From Dipylidium caninum (Eukaryota > Platyhelminthes > Cestoda > Cyclophyllidea > Dipylidiidae), in assembly GCA_017562135.1 (NCBI GenBank), contig QEYB01000282.1, positions 1,152,408 to 1,216,407 of the forward strand: DNA of 64,000 nt, given 5' to 3'. The number at the start of each line of letters is the position of its first letter. Positions within the stretch are counted from its first letter, which is position 1. The position numbers and the translations under genes were made by a program. Positions 1 to 13,312 of the stretch are shown here, in pieces. The notes beneath the pieces are model-generated. The model saw only the letters and a list, made by a program, of their open reading frames with translations, searched no databases and was not told where the DNA came from.

Positions 1-3000
1 GTCTAGAACAAGCAATGTCAAAGTCGTCTTTATGTGGCAGTGTGGAAGGCCTACCCTCTGAAGGCGGGAGGATGATTGAAGTTAAGTGTGACGAAGGTGA
101 TACAAGGACAAGTGGAAGGCTACAACTGGTAGAAAGGCTTAATAATCTTCGAAAGCTGGTCGAGACTACGTCTTTGGTCGCATCACTTGCCTTAAGTGTA
201 AGTGACACTCCCGCTTCCTCCTACATTTCTCCGACCGGGAGCCACTTTGTGCTGCTCGACGCTTCTATTCCTACTTCATCTGCACTTTTAGTGCGCCAGA
301 ACCGCAGCGTTTTGGTTCGATTTCATTTCTTTTTGTTTTGTTTTCTACTCTCCTCTCCGAGTGTTATGCCTGTTGCCCGCTGGAGTCCACATTGCATGTC
401 CTAGTGGACCTTAACTCAACCCAAATGGCTAAGAGCTGTGGCCCTTTGGCCGATTGTCAAGGCGCCCTAACTATCAGTGTCATTAAGTTCTCACCACTGT
501 CAAATGGACAAATGTAGAGAAAAGACATCAGTAGACACCATTGCGGAGATGTTAGAGGCGATTTATTCAAATGGTCTAACATATGGTGCGCAAATTTACT
601 CACCATCGTGGCCATTTTTTCCCCTCCTGTCGGTCGTTTTCCATCCATCACACGATGAAATTTCGAATTGGTCCATTTTATTGTCTCTTCTGTTCCCCCT
701 GGTAGGCTTGACAAAATTCCTCCTTACTAAATAAACTATTTTGAAATGGGGAGGGCTTTGAAGTCCAATTAAGTATTGTCATTTTCTCCGTTGTCTTGGT
801 TTCACAATCATGTATGCACCCGCCCTTGCCTCCATCTTGCATAACATTAACGGGAGACATCCACCTGTCTGACAGCACCGGAGCTCACGTAATTACTTCT
901 TACTTGGAGGATTTCAGGCAGCCACTCCTCTCTCCTCATCCCCTGCCCTTGCACTAATTGCATGGCACGATTTTATCGCCTCTCTCTCTCTCTCGTTCTC
1001 TACCTTCCTCGCTCGCTCGCTCGCTCGCTCACTACAGTGGGGCGGCTGACACTTTTGGAGGCGATTTATTGAGATAATTAGTACAAGACGGTGTCATTTC
1101 GTGGATGAAAGGAGGAGATGGTAGCGGTTTGTGGTGTTTTAAAGTGTGACCATGAAGTCCTATTTGTACTGCGTGAAATAGACTCTGGAGACAACGGAAG
1201 GGGAGGGAGAAGAAGACGCCAAATCGGATGACGACCAGGCGGAGGCCTTCCTCGATGCCAATTCCTCGCTCTCGTCCTCGTCTGCCTCCACCTCTTCGGC
1301 GGTAGCATCAGCGGACAGATGTGAGGAAATGCAAAATAAGGGCAGTCAAAACGGTCAAAAAGTTGGTCTTGAAGACTCCCTAGCCAGTGACTATGAAGTT
1401 GAGGAAGACGAAAAGAAAATGGAGGGTCCAGTAGGACAAGAACTGTCTGAAATGGACGAGTATGCTGAGACGCAGCTAAAGGAACCCGTTTTGAATTTGG
1501 ATGACGACTTGATAGTGCCAGATACGCCTCTGGCTAAGGAGGAGGAGGCAGAAGAAGATGAAGAAGAGGAGGAAGAAGGAGATAGCGATGGTTAGTGTCA
1601 GTTTTTACTCATTTTAATCTACTTATCAGTGCTTTATTTAGTAATCCAAGTTCACTTCCTATTCTACTCACGGATAAACTGACTCCACTAAGTCGGAAAG
1701 TCATTTGAGTGCTAATCCACTGAAGAGAACAAGTTCATTTCGCATTCCACCGCTTTTTTTGCCTAACAATACTGAGTATTTGCAGTTACTGCATGCTTAA
1801 GTGATTAAGTCTTCATTTGTCCAACCGTTTGCCACTTCTAGAGTCATACAACGACGCATTGAGGCTGATGGCTCAACAACTCGTTGATGATGCCATCGAC
1901 TCGGCCGGTAAGGACGTTAATAACACCCACTTCACCGTATACTCAACAAAATCACAATGTTCATCACACAAATGATTACCCGGTATCCCTAAAGCGTCTC
2001 CCCACCCCGCCTGTTGATGTGTGAAAGGGGATCCCAGCCGAGAGAGACAACTCCCCCGTGATAAGTTAGTTCCACACCTAGTGGGAAGCGCAACGTGGAA
2101 GTATGATATTAAAGAGAAAGGGGACAAACTTCTTAAACTCACTTTTATTCCTCATTTGACCTTGCTTACGCCATAAACGAAGGTGTATGGGGAGGGAAGA
2201 TATCCTCTAGATGATCGAGATGCCTTCGGACAATGCTATGATGACATCCAATGCCATGAACAGAAACGCAAGGCATTCAAACAGTCACATAATCCTGTGC
2301 TTTTTATTCATCGTTTTGGAGGCTGTCGATATCCAGATCAAACTTTTCAGCATCCTAACCAGTGGTTTGCACAAATGAGGATGGGAAAGGGAAGTAGGGA
2401 GAGCTAAAGTTTTAGACTATCTGTGGGAAAGTCATTTGGATTACCTCATCCTCTGCATAACCTGTCTCGTCAATTGGTTGAATAGGTTCCCAACCTTATT
2501 CCTTATTCCAGTTGACGAAAGTCTACACTCAACGGTGTAGAAAGAACGGACTGAATTCGGAGTAATCACTTCTCTACCTCCGAATCATTCATGTGTTGTG
2601 AAAGGCATAAAATGGTTAGGTACTCCCCTTCTCGGGGCACAATTATCCCCAGTTGTCGGAGAGACCCTTCTTCATGACATCTCGGCCAGATGTTGAGGAG
2701 ATTACCGTGGTTTGTGGCATTATGTCAAATCGCGCCACTGTTGTCAAAGTGAGAAAATGTTGAAAATTGTAGACTTGTGAAGTTTAGTCTGCTGATAAGT
2801 AGTGTAACCCAAAATGCACGTGAAACCTGTGTTAGACAACTGGTTTTTTTCATCTGTTAAGACTATGATGAGAGTAAAGATAAATTTTATGTCTCTTCCC
2901 TACAGAGACTTACGAAATGGATTTGGAAATGATTGCCTGCGATCTAACAAATTCAGCTATTGCCGCGGCAATCGCGCAAGTTTTGGACATTCGTCAGTGC

Positions 3001-3297
3001 GATTTAACGTTCCCCTGCACCACAGACAGCGGCATCAGCGTGGTGGAGACTAGAGGACACTTTAGCAGTGGAGACGACGATGAATTAACTGTTACCGGCT
3101 CGCGGCCGCACCTCGCTCCAACATTGAATGTAGCCAACGCCTCCGATGTCTTGTTTAGTGACCTTGACAAACTTGATCCTGCCCATCCCTCTTTGCACGT
3201 CGGTGTTTCCGTGGGACGGAATGATTCGCAGAAGTCGACTACCTCTAGTGGCTATTTGGGTTCGGGCGATGAAATCGTCCAACATGATTGGATTTGA
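1..3297 (+). CDS. C-terminal part of acidic protein with AKAP-type RII-binding helix (5' partial)
   Basis: Four exons join in phase: the window edge to 197, then 1182-1590, 1842-1907 and 2906-3297, with donors GTAAGT, GTTAGT and GTAAGG and AG acceptors. The reading frame is open to the left edge, so the N-terminus lies outside the window. About 350 residues are visible: a Ser-rich stretch, a strongly acidic block (poly-Asp/Glu, about 1500-1590), and a 22-codon exon encoding LRLMAQQLVDDAIDSA. The spacing A-x-x-LV-x-x-AI-x-x-A in that helix is the pattern by which A-kinase anchoring proteins grip the PKA regulatory subunit dimer. A second amphipathic stretch opens the last exon (MIACDLTNSAIAAAIAQVL), followed by a Ser/Asp-rich tail ending HDWI. 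I infer a PKA scaffold. The family (AKAP11/SPHKAP-like or lineage-specific) cannot be settled without the N-terminus. AATAAA at 3612-3617 may be its poly(A) signal. Confidence 0.6.
980..1030. repeat. Simple repeats (CT)n and (CTCG)n
   Basis: A CT dinucleotide run at about 980-994 is followed by a CTCG/TCGC tetranucleotide run at about 1009-1030. It lies in the intron between the first two visible exons of the putative PKA-anchoring gene. It is low-complexity sequence with no visible coding role. Confidence 0.85.
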
Positions 3298-4506
3298 CAT
3301 GTCCCCTCATGACCTCGGATAGAAATCGAGATTCAACATGTAAATAATTAGAAATCACAGTGTTGCCTCTATGAACAATTTTCTCCCTTCTCTTTCCCCT
3401 ATTCACCCGTTTCACCACCACTATCCTGATGATTTACTGAGAGGCAAGGAGAAATCTGCTGCACATATACACAATTGGTGGGGCCATTTGGTCCACTATT
3501 ACTGGCCTTACGAGGTTTACTCCATCCGTTGACAAGACCTGTTAACCTCTCACCTGCTGCCGCTTATCATCGCCTATTTTATTCTTGTGCCTTTCTCACA
3601 AATAATCATGAAATAAATCTTTTTGAATTTTACGATAAACTACCCCATATGCGTCAACGCAAACAGGTGAATGATGCTCGTTAATGAAGGTAAGACGTGA
3701 AAAACGACGAAACTATAATAAGGTATTTAGTGTAAGTTCTCTGTGCAATAATAAACTAGTCATTGTGGGATTGAGAACTTGGTCCACCTATAATTAACCC
3801 ATTAGGTTCTCAAAAAGGCGTCTAGGTGGATGAGGTAGTTATTACCACTCATGATGTTATATAGGAAATAATCAAGTCAGTGGTAATTATGTGGCACTGA
3901 ACTCTGAAATATGGGAGCAGGAACGTTTAGACATAATGGTAATAATGCTGCAGGACAAATCGGTAAAACAACATGATGACGTAATTTCAAATAAGTAAGT
4001 AAAATGCGAGCTTAAACAAATCAGGAATCCAGGATATGAACAATTATGGCTCCATCAAAGTCCATATAATAAGTGCAAAGACGTGGTGACGTGTTAATCG
4101 AGTCTCAAACCTTCATTGGGTGACGTCATAAATGATGTGGAAAATTAAGATACTAAAGAGCGCATTTAATAAGGCAAGGTTTTCATTATGAGAAAGTGCA
4201 GGGCTTGGGTATTAGTACCAACGTGACCACATTACATTTTAGCCTTAGGGTTTTTATGCATTCACTTATGGTCTCCAGACTTGCCGACATCCCATTTCTC
4301 CAGAGTGGGACTCATGAATTTATTTATGTTATACCCACTGAGTAAGAGCTACGGAATCACACGGAAACCAATGGGATTTCGTCAATGTGCCCATAAAGGA
4401 AAGCTATCTAGTCAAACTAGAAATGGTATCGACCCGTTGGACCATCTCGCCTGTTAGAATTGCTGTAGGATTCATGGAAATGTGCAACAAATAATGGGAG
4501 CAAACC
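3298..4506. other. Intergenic region without recognisable gene
   Basis: No convincing exon was found between the stop at 3297 and the proposed NUP160 start at 4507. It holds a possible poly(A) signal near 3612 and several TGACGT elements, listed separately. Confidence 0.6.
3977..4128. promoter_or_regulatory. Cluster of CRE-like TGACGT sites upstream of NUP160
   Basis: TGACGTAA at 3977-3984, GTGACGTG near 4086 and the full palindrome TGACGTCA at 4121-4128 lie within 150 bp, about 380 bp upstream of the proposed NUP160 start. TGACGTCA is the consensus site of CREB/ATF bZIP factors. Whether it is used here is inference. Three hits in 150 bp exceed casual expectation but do not prove function. 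Confidence 0.3.
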
Positions 4507-7500
4507 ATGGAGGGTATGATTCAATTGAAGGCAGAAGATGTAACAATGGATTCTGTTGGATCGTTTTTGCCTCGACGTGCACACAGGTTAGCTGCGATCT
4601 TCAAGTAAAATTTTCTTGCCCGTTTTAAAGCGTCCATCTTTTTCGTTATTCAAGGCTTTTCCAATGTGATGTTATTAATTTAACAGTTTGGGAATACACA
4701 TAAGATATAAACAACTTTACTCATTGCAAGCAATAAATAAACACCCGTGCTTGGTAAGGAGCCCATCTGCGTCACAGATTTGGAGAAATGCTGTCTCAAT
4801 TGATCGCTTTCGACAGTCTCAAAACCATTCCGGACCGAGTATGCGACATAAAAACAAGTAGTTATTTGTAAAAAGCCTTCATTTTCTTAGCTACTTCTGA
4901 GGCGATCACGTCGCTGTCTCGAGAAAGTCTTAACCGTGCTGGTGGTTCATCGATTAATTTCATGGATTTCGGTGATCGTCTGTTTGTTTGGAATTCTGTG
5001 TGTGATAAACTGCACGTCTGTGAACTTTCTTTTGCGAATGACGTTTCGCGTGGGACGGTCGAATTTTGTTTCCCCAATTCAAGAGTTCTTCACTGTGGGA
5101 TATATTACGAAAAGACCGGACTTTTCATATTGGCGGCCACTACTAATGGCGTTTACGAAAAGCACTTCATGCATTTTGATAAAGTATGATTATACCGTAG
5201 GCTAATTTTTAGGCCAGTAAATACGAATCGATTCTTGGCGGCAAATGGCCATCCAAGTCAATATTTCATCCAGTTAAAGGCCTTGGGTCTCAAGAAATAC
5301 TATGTTCTGCCACCACTCGCCATAACTGTGAATATTCGCTTTTTGCATTTGGAGTCAAGGAAGATTGTGTTATGCTTGTATCAATATCCAGTCACAACCA
5401 AGGTATGCTTCCTAGCTTGTCAAAATATTACACAAATCAGAAGTACGTACTCTACCCCTGACATCGAGTCATTTCAGTCTTTGGACCGGAATTGTGCCGT
5501 CATTCTCAAAGTTTGTTCAATATCTCTAGATTTAAGGCTTTAGTAAGCAATATTCGGAACATTTAGGAAGCCCTATATCTGTGGCCTTTGTTACTGAGGC
5601 CGCCTCGGACCCCGTACTTGTTTGTGTATGCAAGGATCATTATTTTCGTGCTTGGGATTTGCAGGTACTTGGACTTATTTGTAAATTTCCTTTTAGCATT
5701 ATCAGCAAATCTCCACAATTGATCTCTTACAATGTTTGAGTGCATATTCTAGTTACTTCGACACTTTCACTGATGCTAACCGACGAGGTTTGGCGTTTGC
5801 ACCCGGTGTTAATCATTGCGTTAAAACGTCAGGAAATTTCGCCCTTATCTACCTTGAGTTGTTACCGATGGAAAAATTCCCAATTCCTCCTATTCATAGG
5901 ACTTACTGGATATGGATTCGCTTAAGCAACCGTAAAAGCAAAATGCATTTTGATGTTATTTATGTTGAACCTATGAAGCAAATGTCAAGTTTTCAGATAT
6001 CGCTTAACGGTCCAGTTTGGTCTTTGATTGACTTTACTCCATTTATTTCTTATACTACTCCTAACCCATCGGTTACCGCAATGGATAGTAAGTGGGACGA
6101 AACGTCACCTACTTTGGGTAAGCCAATTCATGGGATATTTGACTCTTAAACTGGTTATAGGTATATGGTCCCTTTTGGATGTCCCAAATGAAGAAGACTA
6201 CAGCCAACCTATCTTGCGACTAGACAAATATGAATCAGATGACTCTCAACATTCCCTTGTATCTAGCTCATCAATGATCGGGAATTGTAGCTCAAAACTA
6301 TGGAAAGAGCCGTTCCCTCAGTTCGTTCTTACTCGCCAACGTAGTTGTGGTGAATTAGATGTGCACTGTGATATTGACGAGGAGGGCGTTGATTTGAACG
6401 CTTTCATGGACTTCGTTTTCACTCCTGGTCGCTTTGCTAAAGTCGCAATTTTCAATGCTTTCAACGTTAGCTGTGTTACTTTTATATCTTGTTTAAGTAA
6501 TTCTCTGGGCTTATACCGATCTTTTTCTAGTCTTTGAGGCAGTCATATAATCTTCCCCCAGGAATGTCTTTCTCCGGACGACATTGTACCAGTAATAAGA
6601 GATAAAATTAGTCGCACTTTCACCTCTGACGTAAGTCAGCTTTACTTGACTATCTGCTGCCTTTTCTTATGTTCCCATTTTTCTTATCACTTTTTATTGG
6701 TCTATCCGTCAGTTGCGAACATCATTTTCCGCCTCTGAATGGGAAAATGTTCTGAAGACTTTCCACCAAAGCATTATAGACTACCACCATCGTGCTTGCG
6801 AACCGCTAGGTCTATTCTGCTTACAATCTAGTGGGGATGTGATGGTTGTTCATCGTTCTGGTGTGTCAGTTGCACGAGATCTTCATTCGGCGGAAGAGTC
6901 TCTCTTAAATCCATTTTTCCGCGTTTTCAATTTCATCGAGTCAGGAAAGTTGCTCCTGCTTTTCTGCCATTGTATTTTTATTATGCATATAAGCTTACGA
7001 CTTACTCTCGTCTTTTATTATAGACCTCGAAACATCGAGCCCTGACAACCAAAATATCAAACTACGTGCTCGAGATCACCTTTTATCTCGCTGTCGTAAT
7101 ATCGTCAAGGACCTCGAGCAAAGTCGGATTTGGTTGGAACATGAAAGCAGAATTTCTGAGAATATCGTCAACTTAGAGAATACTGAAATTGTTTTAAAAC
7201 AACTTCTGTAAGAGTTTGGCCTAAAGTCTTATCCACGACTTTTGAAATTAACTATTGTTGTTCAATATGGTGCTGATATGTAACGATACATAAGGTGTAG
7301 AATGTAGAACGTAATTTTATGGCCAAAGGACTTTAAAATTCGGACAGGTTTTTAATGTTTCGTAATTATTGCTACTTGGGTCATTCACTGTTTACTTTTA
7401 ATAGCTTTACTGAGAGTACATTAGTAGCCATATGTTGACATTTAGAGGAGACTTACTTGCCTCCAATTCGGATTTGCTATTGAATGATGAGGCGGAGGAT

Positions 7501-10500
7501 GTTATGGAAGGAATGGAGGACGCCTTCCTTTGGATCCTAGAGCTTCTTTCCACACCGGAGGCAGACTATGAGTTTTCTATTGACCGGGCAGAAGAAATTG
7601 AGGAGGGTAAGTAAACGTCAATAAAATTCGATCCCTATTACCTTAAAGATAGTTTTTTGTTTATAATGAACATTCCGTCGGAAATATTTTAGTATCCGAA
7701 GACTCTTATCAACGCCCCTCGTCTTTTATGGGCTTTGGATCGAGGCTGTCTGTGGAACTTCTGCGCTATGGTGTCAATCAGGCAACAACGACTCGTCTGC
7801 GTTTTTGCGTCGCAGTGTACCTCCTCTGGCATTATTGTAACAATCGCTTCACTGCTTCATTTGAATACTCCCAAGTGGAAGAACAGTTGATTCGGGTCTA
7901 TCGATGCCTTATTATTATCCAGTGGCTTACACTAACTCGTACTGCATTTTCATCGGATGAAAACTATCGGTAAGCGAATTGCGCCAATAATCCGCAACTA
8001 TTTTATCCTTTTGTGGCCTTAGGTCATCAGTGTGGACGCATCTCAAGCTTCTTGGTATGGAGGATATCTCCATGGATCCCGGCCCTTCAAAGGAATCCCT
8101 TCGCTCCGACTTCCATTTTACTTCAAACAGGGTAATTCTTCAGTCATCCGGCTTGAGCCTCTTTGAAGAACTCATTCTTTCAATTCCTGGACTCACTGCG
8201 CATTTTGGGAGGAAGAACGAGTTTTCTTGGAGAAAGAATTGTTCCCTAATAATTGCGCACCTTCAACAATCTTTCTGCCCCTTGCGCAAGAATGGTGAAT
8301 CCATGGCTCCTCTCCTCAGACACCTCTTATGCGGTGCTAGGGTAATATTCCGTCGGCTCGTGTTTCTCACTCTGATTCATGTCCCTTAGTAAAATGTTTT
8401 TTTTCGGTTCGCTTATTAGTGTAAGGAATTGTTGACACTATGCAAATACCTCGCTCCAGATGCTTTTGTCAATGTCGATTTAAGACGTCTGTTGAGGAAT
8501 CGTCAATATGGGGAAGAAAATTGGGAATTGAAACAAAATTGCCTAACTGCGTCCTGGTGGATGGGTGATAAAAGTGCTCTCTATATGTGTGCTTTTCTTG
8601 CACTTCTATGGTCTGGGTTAGTCCTTACTTTGGCCTTTCCTTTTGTGTTTTTCATTATTAGTTTAATTCCTTATTCACATTCAAATCTCTTTAGATTCAT
8701 TGATGAAGCGCTTGAGCACCATATCCAAGGTTCCTTGTATCTTCGAAACCGTTTGCTTAGCCGCTTTTATCCATCTGTCGAATGCCTACCAGAGCTTGCA
8801 CTTAATGAAAATGTGGCGGCCCCATGCTCCCTCCTAGAAAAACTCTTCCCCGCTGAATTCTCTCTCAATGGTTCACTAGGACATTCCATCCAAGGGAATG
8901 GGGATACGTCTTTCGCTCCTTTCCTTGTTGACGAAATCCAAATTAGATATTTGATCAAAGTATGAATGCTTTCGGTACTAAATTAATGCTGGATTTAATT
9001 GCGTTAATATTTACTTGCCGGTGTGCGTTGTAGGCGATGCCGGTGTTGGAACAGCTTGACAAGCCTCAACATGTGATTCGGTTATGTGAATATGCTCTAC
9101 AGATTATCCGCAATGCTGCTAACAGTGCTTGCTCCAAGAGTCTCTTGGATTTCGGCGCTTGTCCTCGCCTCGCCTCCATTCTGTGTGGAAATTCGGCGGT
9201 GTCTCCCCATGCGAATCAACCCCGTAGGTTCGATCATCTTTGAAGAATAGAAACGATAATATTCAGCAGATAAGCTGACGATTTTATGCTATACAAATGA
9301 GATCCATTCATTAAAATTTACGTGTCTTCCTTATTTAACGTATTGGTTTCGTTAAAAGACAATGCTAGTTTGAAACCGTAACGTATAGTTCTGCAGTCAC
9401 CGTAATGTTCCTGTTTTTTGGCTATTTTCTAACAATAGCATTGGCAACGCCGATGAATGGCACCAGTCTTTTTCCTATCTCCGCTATTCGTACTGATAAC
9501 TCGGACTTCCTTGCCATCGCCCAAAATTTTGCAGAATTCGAGGCGGTTCTCCGAACTCGCATTTTTAGACACGAACTCGCCATCGGAAATTTTTCGAGGG
9601 CCCATGCTTTGGTTATGAGTAACCCCGATAAGGGCAGGCAAGTCGTCTCTACTCTCCTCGTCTTTTCTGATGGCAAATCGCTTATCTCAACCTGATTATT
9701 GTTTTCTAGACAAAGGGACTGTCTTCATCTGTTAATTACCACGCTCTGTGATCGCGGTGAGACTGCTGAACTCGTAAACTTCGAATATGGCCCTCTGGAA
9801 AGTGAGGTATTCCTTTCTCCTCACCTCTTCTCCTCCCTTTCTGCATATTTTTTAAAATATTATTTACGCTTTGCTTTCTCTAGTGCTGTTATCTGTGTCG
9901 AATGGTTTTTGTTTGCCCACTAAGAATGACCGCTCAAGCACTTTTGTTCCATATTGCTTCTTTTCAATAGCATTTCCATCTAGATGTTGCTCTCGGGGTC
10001 TTAGAAAGGTGTTGCACCGTTTAGTCAATCTTAAATTGTGTCACTCCAAGGGGGTTTCCTCTTGATTCCGATTTAATTTTGGAAGGATCTTTGCCGAAGT
10101 ACATTTATCAGTCTTATTAGTACTTAAATAAACCGGAAAATTAGACCGTAAATATACTTTTCAGATGATTTCCACTCTTGAAGCGAGAGCTCGAGCAGCC
10201 GATATGCTACCGAAGGTGCTACTCCGCCGAAAGAATCTCAAGATGCCGGAAGTTGGAGAAATGGGACAGGAGGATAAACAAGAAAACGTCTTCTACGCGG
10301 TGCTTTATGCGTACTACGTGCGCCGGTTGAAGTTCCACTCTGCCGCGAAAATATGCTTTGAACAGGCTATTCGCCTTGCGGAAGAGTCCTCTTTACTACC
10401 ACCAACTCTGCCTCGACGCTCCAAATATAATGATAATTCTGGTGCCGGCTCTCGAAGTTTAGCTGCTCTACAGCGACAAGCTCTCTGTCTCGCCACCTGT

Positions 10501-12289
10501 ATCAACACCCTCGAGTTACTGCCGCCACAAGACCAATGGATTATCGAGCCAGACTCCAAATTTGTCTTTCCCGACGTTGCAAAGGTATTTTTCTATCCGT
10601 CTTCTAAATTAACTTTTACCTCTTTCGGTTTCTCCAGCCTTGTGCTCTCACGACCGACGTCTCCTGGGCTTTTGACTCGGAGGAAGAGAATGACGTAAAT
10701 GATAACCGTCCAGAAGGTGAAGAAGAGGGGAATGAGGAGATTCGTGGCTCCGAAAGCTCTTTGAATCCACAAGTCACCAGTGAAGAATCTATACAGGGTC
10801 GTCGTATCCTAAGGCTAATCGATTTGGAGCACCAGTATTTGGCGGTGCTGGCCCGTCTTCGATTGGCCAAGGTGTCGTGGCAGCAGGGTATGCTGCGGGT
10901 GAGAACTACGTCAATTCATGACCTCTACTCCGACCTCATCGCTACGGCCATATTTGAGGTTGTATGCTAACTATTTTCCCCTTTTATTCGTACACTCATT
11001 CTTATTTAACGTGATCTTGTTTTTGTAGGAGGCTTTTCAATTACTAATTGCATTCAAACTCGATCCTTCACTTCTAATCACCGCTGTTGCTTCGCGGTGT
11101 GTTTCGTTAACAGAACTCAAACAAAGTGGTCAGGAAAAATTCACCTCCTGTCTTCCTGCACTCACGAATGTCGCCTCGCCACTGAGCGTGGAGCGAGAGC
11201 TCGTTGCTAAGTCCGTGGTCGCTCTGTCCGACTACTTTGGTGTCACAAGTGACGTGATGGTGGAAGCAAATTACAAGAGGTTTGTATCCCCAACTTAGCC
11301 TGTTATTCACTTATTTTTTAGCGCGATTTCTAACGTATGCTCTTTCAGCGATCTCTTAGATCTGTATTGGTCCCTGCTAAAGGTTCTATTAACCAATCTT
11401 GGCCCTTTACACATTGTTTCCGTTGATGATAAGCCGCGAGCCAAGTGGGACCTCTGTTTAGCGGCGTGCCGGACACTACTGACGGGGTCATTAACTCAGT
11501 CTTCGTCTCTTCATCTCCCCCGATGGCTCATGCAACTTTTATCTGTCGGTCCTTCTGGTCCTGTTGTGTCTCTGTTCCGTCTTCTCCTCGAGCATAGCCG
11601 CCTTCAAGAGGCTTATCGCCTGGCGGTTGCTATGCTTTTGGCGGCTATTGGACCTGAAACTGGCCAGTGTCCGGCGCTCTTGAAAAACGTACTCCATTCT
11701 TATCTTCATTCGCTCACATCAATCATAACTTACCTACTTTTCTCTTAACCTCTAGGCCGATTTGCATCAGATTAGACTGACTTTACTCTCTGCACCGAAG
11801 CGTGTCTCATCTAATTCAATCTACCTCCCTCACAATCTCCTTATCCGCCTCCTAGAAGCTCTCGCCTCCGTCTCCCAGACCTCCGATTTGTACTCCAATG
11901 TACGGGTGATTGCATTCGTGACTTGGTTGTTTTAATTACCTTGTATGTGTGCCTTTTAGCGATTTAGCATTTTAATCTTAGGCAAACGTCCACTCCCAGT
12001 TTTGAGACTCCAACTACCAGAAGATTAAAACATTCTTTGGTAACTATATTTTCATTCAAGCATTGAATTCATGTGCTATAGGCCTATCATCGCGGTTGAT
12101 CTCCCCAAATAGTCTTCATGTGTGATTCGCTGTTCCGATATTAGTTTTTGCATCTCCCTTATGTTTCCTCAATGGCTTTTTTTTGACTTGGGTCGACTCG
12201 TTGCGTCTGCCTTTCAGATGCACACGGAACTACGATCATTGATGAAGAGGTACTACTCGACTTTGGCCTCTTTGGGTGACAAGCCCTAA
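4507..12289 (+). CDS. NUP160: Nucleoporin NUP160 (Y complex)
   Basis: About 24 exons assemble in phase. Examples are 4507-4586, 4778-4857, 4891-5183, 5213-5402, 5567-5664, 5697-6087, 6161-6465, 7693-7969, 8023-8341, 8695-8959, 9439-9637, 9710-9806, 10165-10584, 11349-11688 and 12218-12289. NUP160 is a scaffold subunit of the nuclear pore outer ring, with an N-terminal beta-propeller and a C-terminal alpha-solenoid. Recognisable blocks include propeller motifs (CKDHYFRAWDLQ near 5640), FVFTPGRFAKVAIFNAF near 6410, RTRIFRHELAIGNFSRAH near 9550, RQRDCLHLL across 9637/9710, and IDLEHQYLAVLARLRLAK near 10820. The last exon ends at TAA 12287-12289. The start ATG at 4507 sits in a good context (ACCATGG), and the first three exons agree in phase, but this N-terminus is weakly conserved and less certain. 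The donor of the exon starting at 6713 is unresolved. One intron (9638-9709) uses a GC donor. Confidence 0.9.
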
Positions 12290-13082
12290 TCATCCGACTG
12301 TATTAACAATGTTGTGTATACTTTCTGAGTAAATATAAATCGCTTTTGTATAAGTTGGAGTAAGGGTTGTTGTATATTTTGCCAAGTAACTTATTCTGTG
12401 GTCCACTCGTTGACGACGTGAGGCATTTTATGCAGACTTTGTGGCAGAACAGACGCAAGCCCAGTTGGTACGCCTTTTTTCTTCCCGTTTTATCATGTCA
12501 CCAGTTCTTTTCGTATTTGCTTGATGATGTCCCAGCGGTCCATCCTAGAGCCCTTTATATTATGCAAGTGATTTGCTGCTGATAAATTTGTTCTATCTTG
12601 GCTAATTGTTCATTTTGTCATGGTTTTCTGCTGGCATGCGTTCGTAATGTATCAACATCGAAGGCGGCAAAAGAACCACCGACGTTAGACGTTTTTCTCC
12701 CAACTGAAAGTGTTCTTACGTCCATATGAATGCATTTGGCAAGTTAAGTCACTTAAAATGGGCTCCTTCACGTTTCTCTGGTGAAAAGCTCCCAAAAACT
12801 GTATTATGGGCAATGATATCACTTAGCTAGAAGGGTTAGAGGGGATCTTTTAACCTCCGTGCCTCGGAGATCCCAGTGGTAAATGTTGAAGCTTAAGGAA
12901 TTTGCTGCGATTGTATAAAACGACACCCCGTGTATACGACGCAATTGGCAAAAGGAGCTCTGCCTTAGAAGAAGAAGAAGAAGGCGAGGAGGAGGAGTTA
13001 GTTTTCACTACTGAGATCAGTGGGGAGTGGCAACAATAAACCCCTTCGATCGTGGTTTTGAACATGCATGGGGGCTGTGATA

Positions 13083-13104
13083 CTGCTGCTGCTGCTGCTG
13101 CTGC
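13083..13104. repeat. (CTG)7 trinucleotide run
   Basis: Seven consecutive CTG units lie between the NUP160 3' end and the next gene, within its presumed promoter or 5' UTR. Confidence 0.85.
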
Positions 13105-13149
13105 TAACCGCGAAAACACACAGGCATTGGGACAATTGCGTTGTGTGCA

Positions 13150-13312
13150 GCTGCGTGGACGAGGCGATTGCGTCATTCAGTGCGTACAACCGATTGGCCG
13201 CCTGCCATTGGTCGGGCCGAAAGAAAGACGGACAGGCGGTGGTGGTGCTGGCCCTCGGTCCCATTGATTTGGGGGGCGGAAACTAGCCTCCAACGCGAAC
13301 GGGCGCATGCGG
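13150..13312 (+). promoter_or_regulatory. GC-rich promoter-like block with two inverted CCAAT boxes and an NRF1-like site
   Basis: Two ATTGG motifs (inverted CCAAT) lie about 13 bp apart at 13193-13197 and 13207-13211. A CRE/AP-1-like GCGTCATT is at about 13170, and GCGCATGCG, close to the NRF1 consensus, is at about 13303-13311. The block is about 240-400 bp upstream of the ATG at 13545. Promoter function is inferred from motifs and base composition. Confidence 0.35.

Noticed and set aside
4936..5205. Alternative frame at the third NUP160 exon
   Set aside because: The other frame contains the propeller motif CGIYYEKTGLFILAATTNGV and joins the next exon in phase.
13083..13104. CTG run considered as a poly-Leu/poly-Ala coding repeat
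   Set aside because: The surrounding frames are short, overlap on both strands and lie in a promoter-like block.
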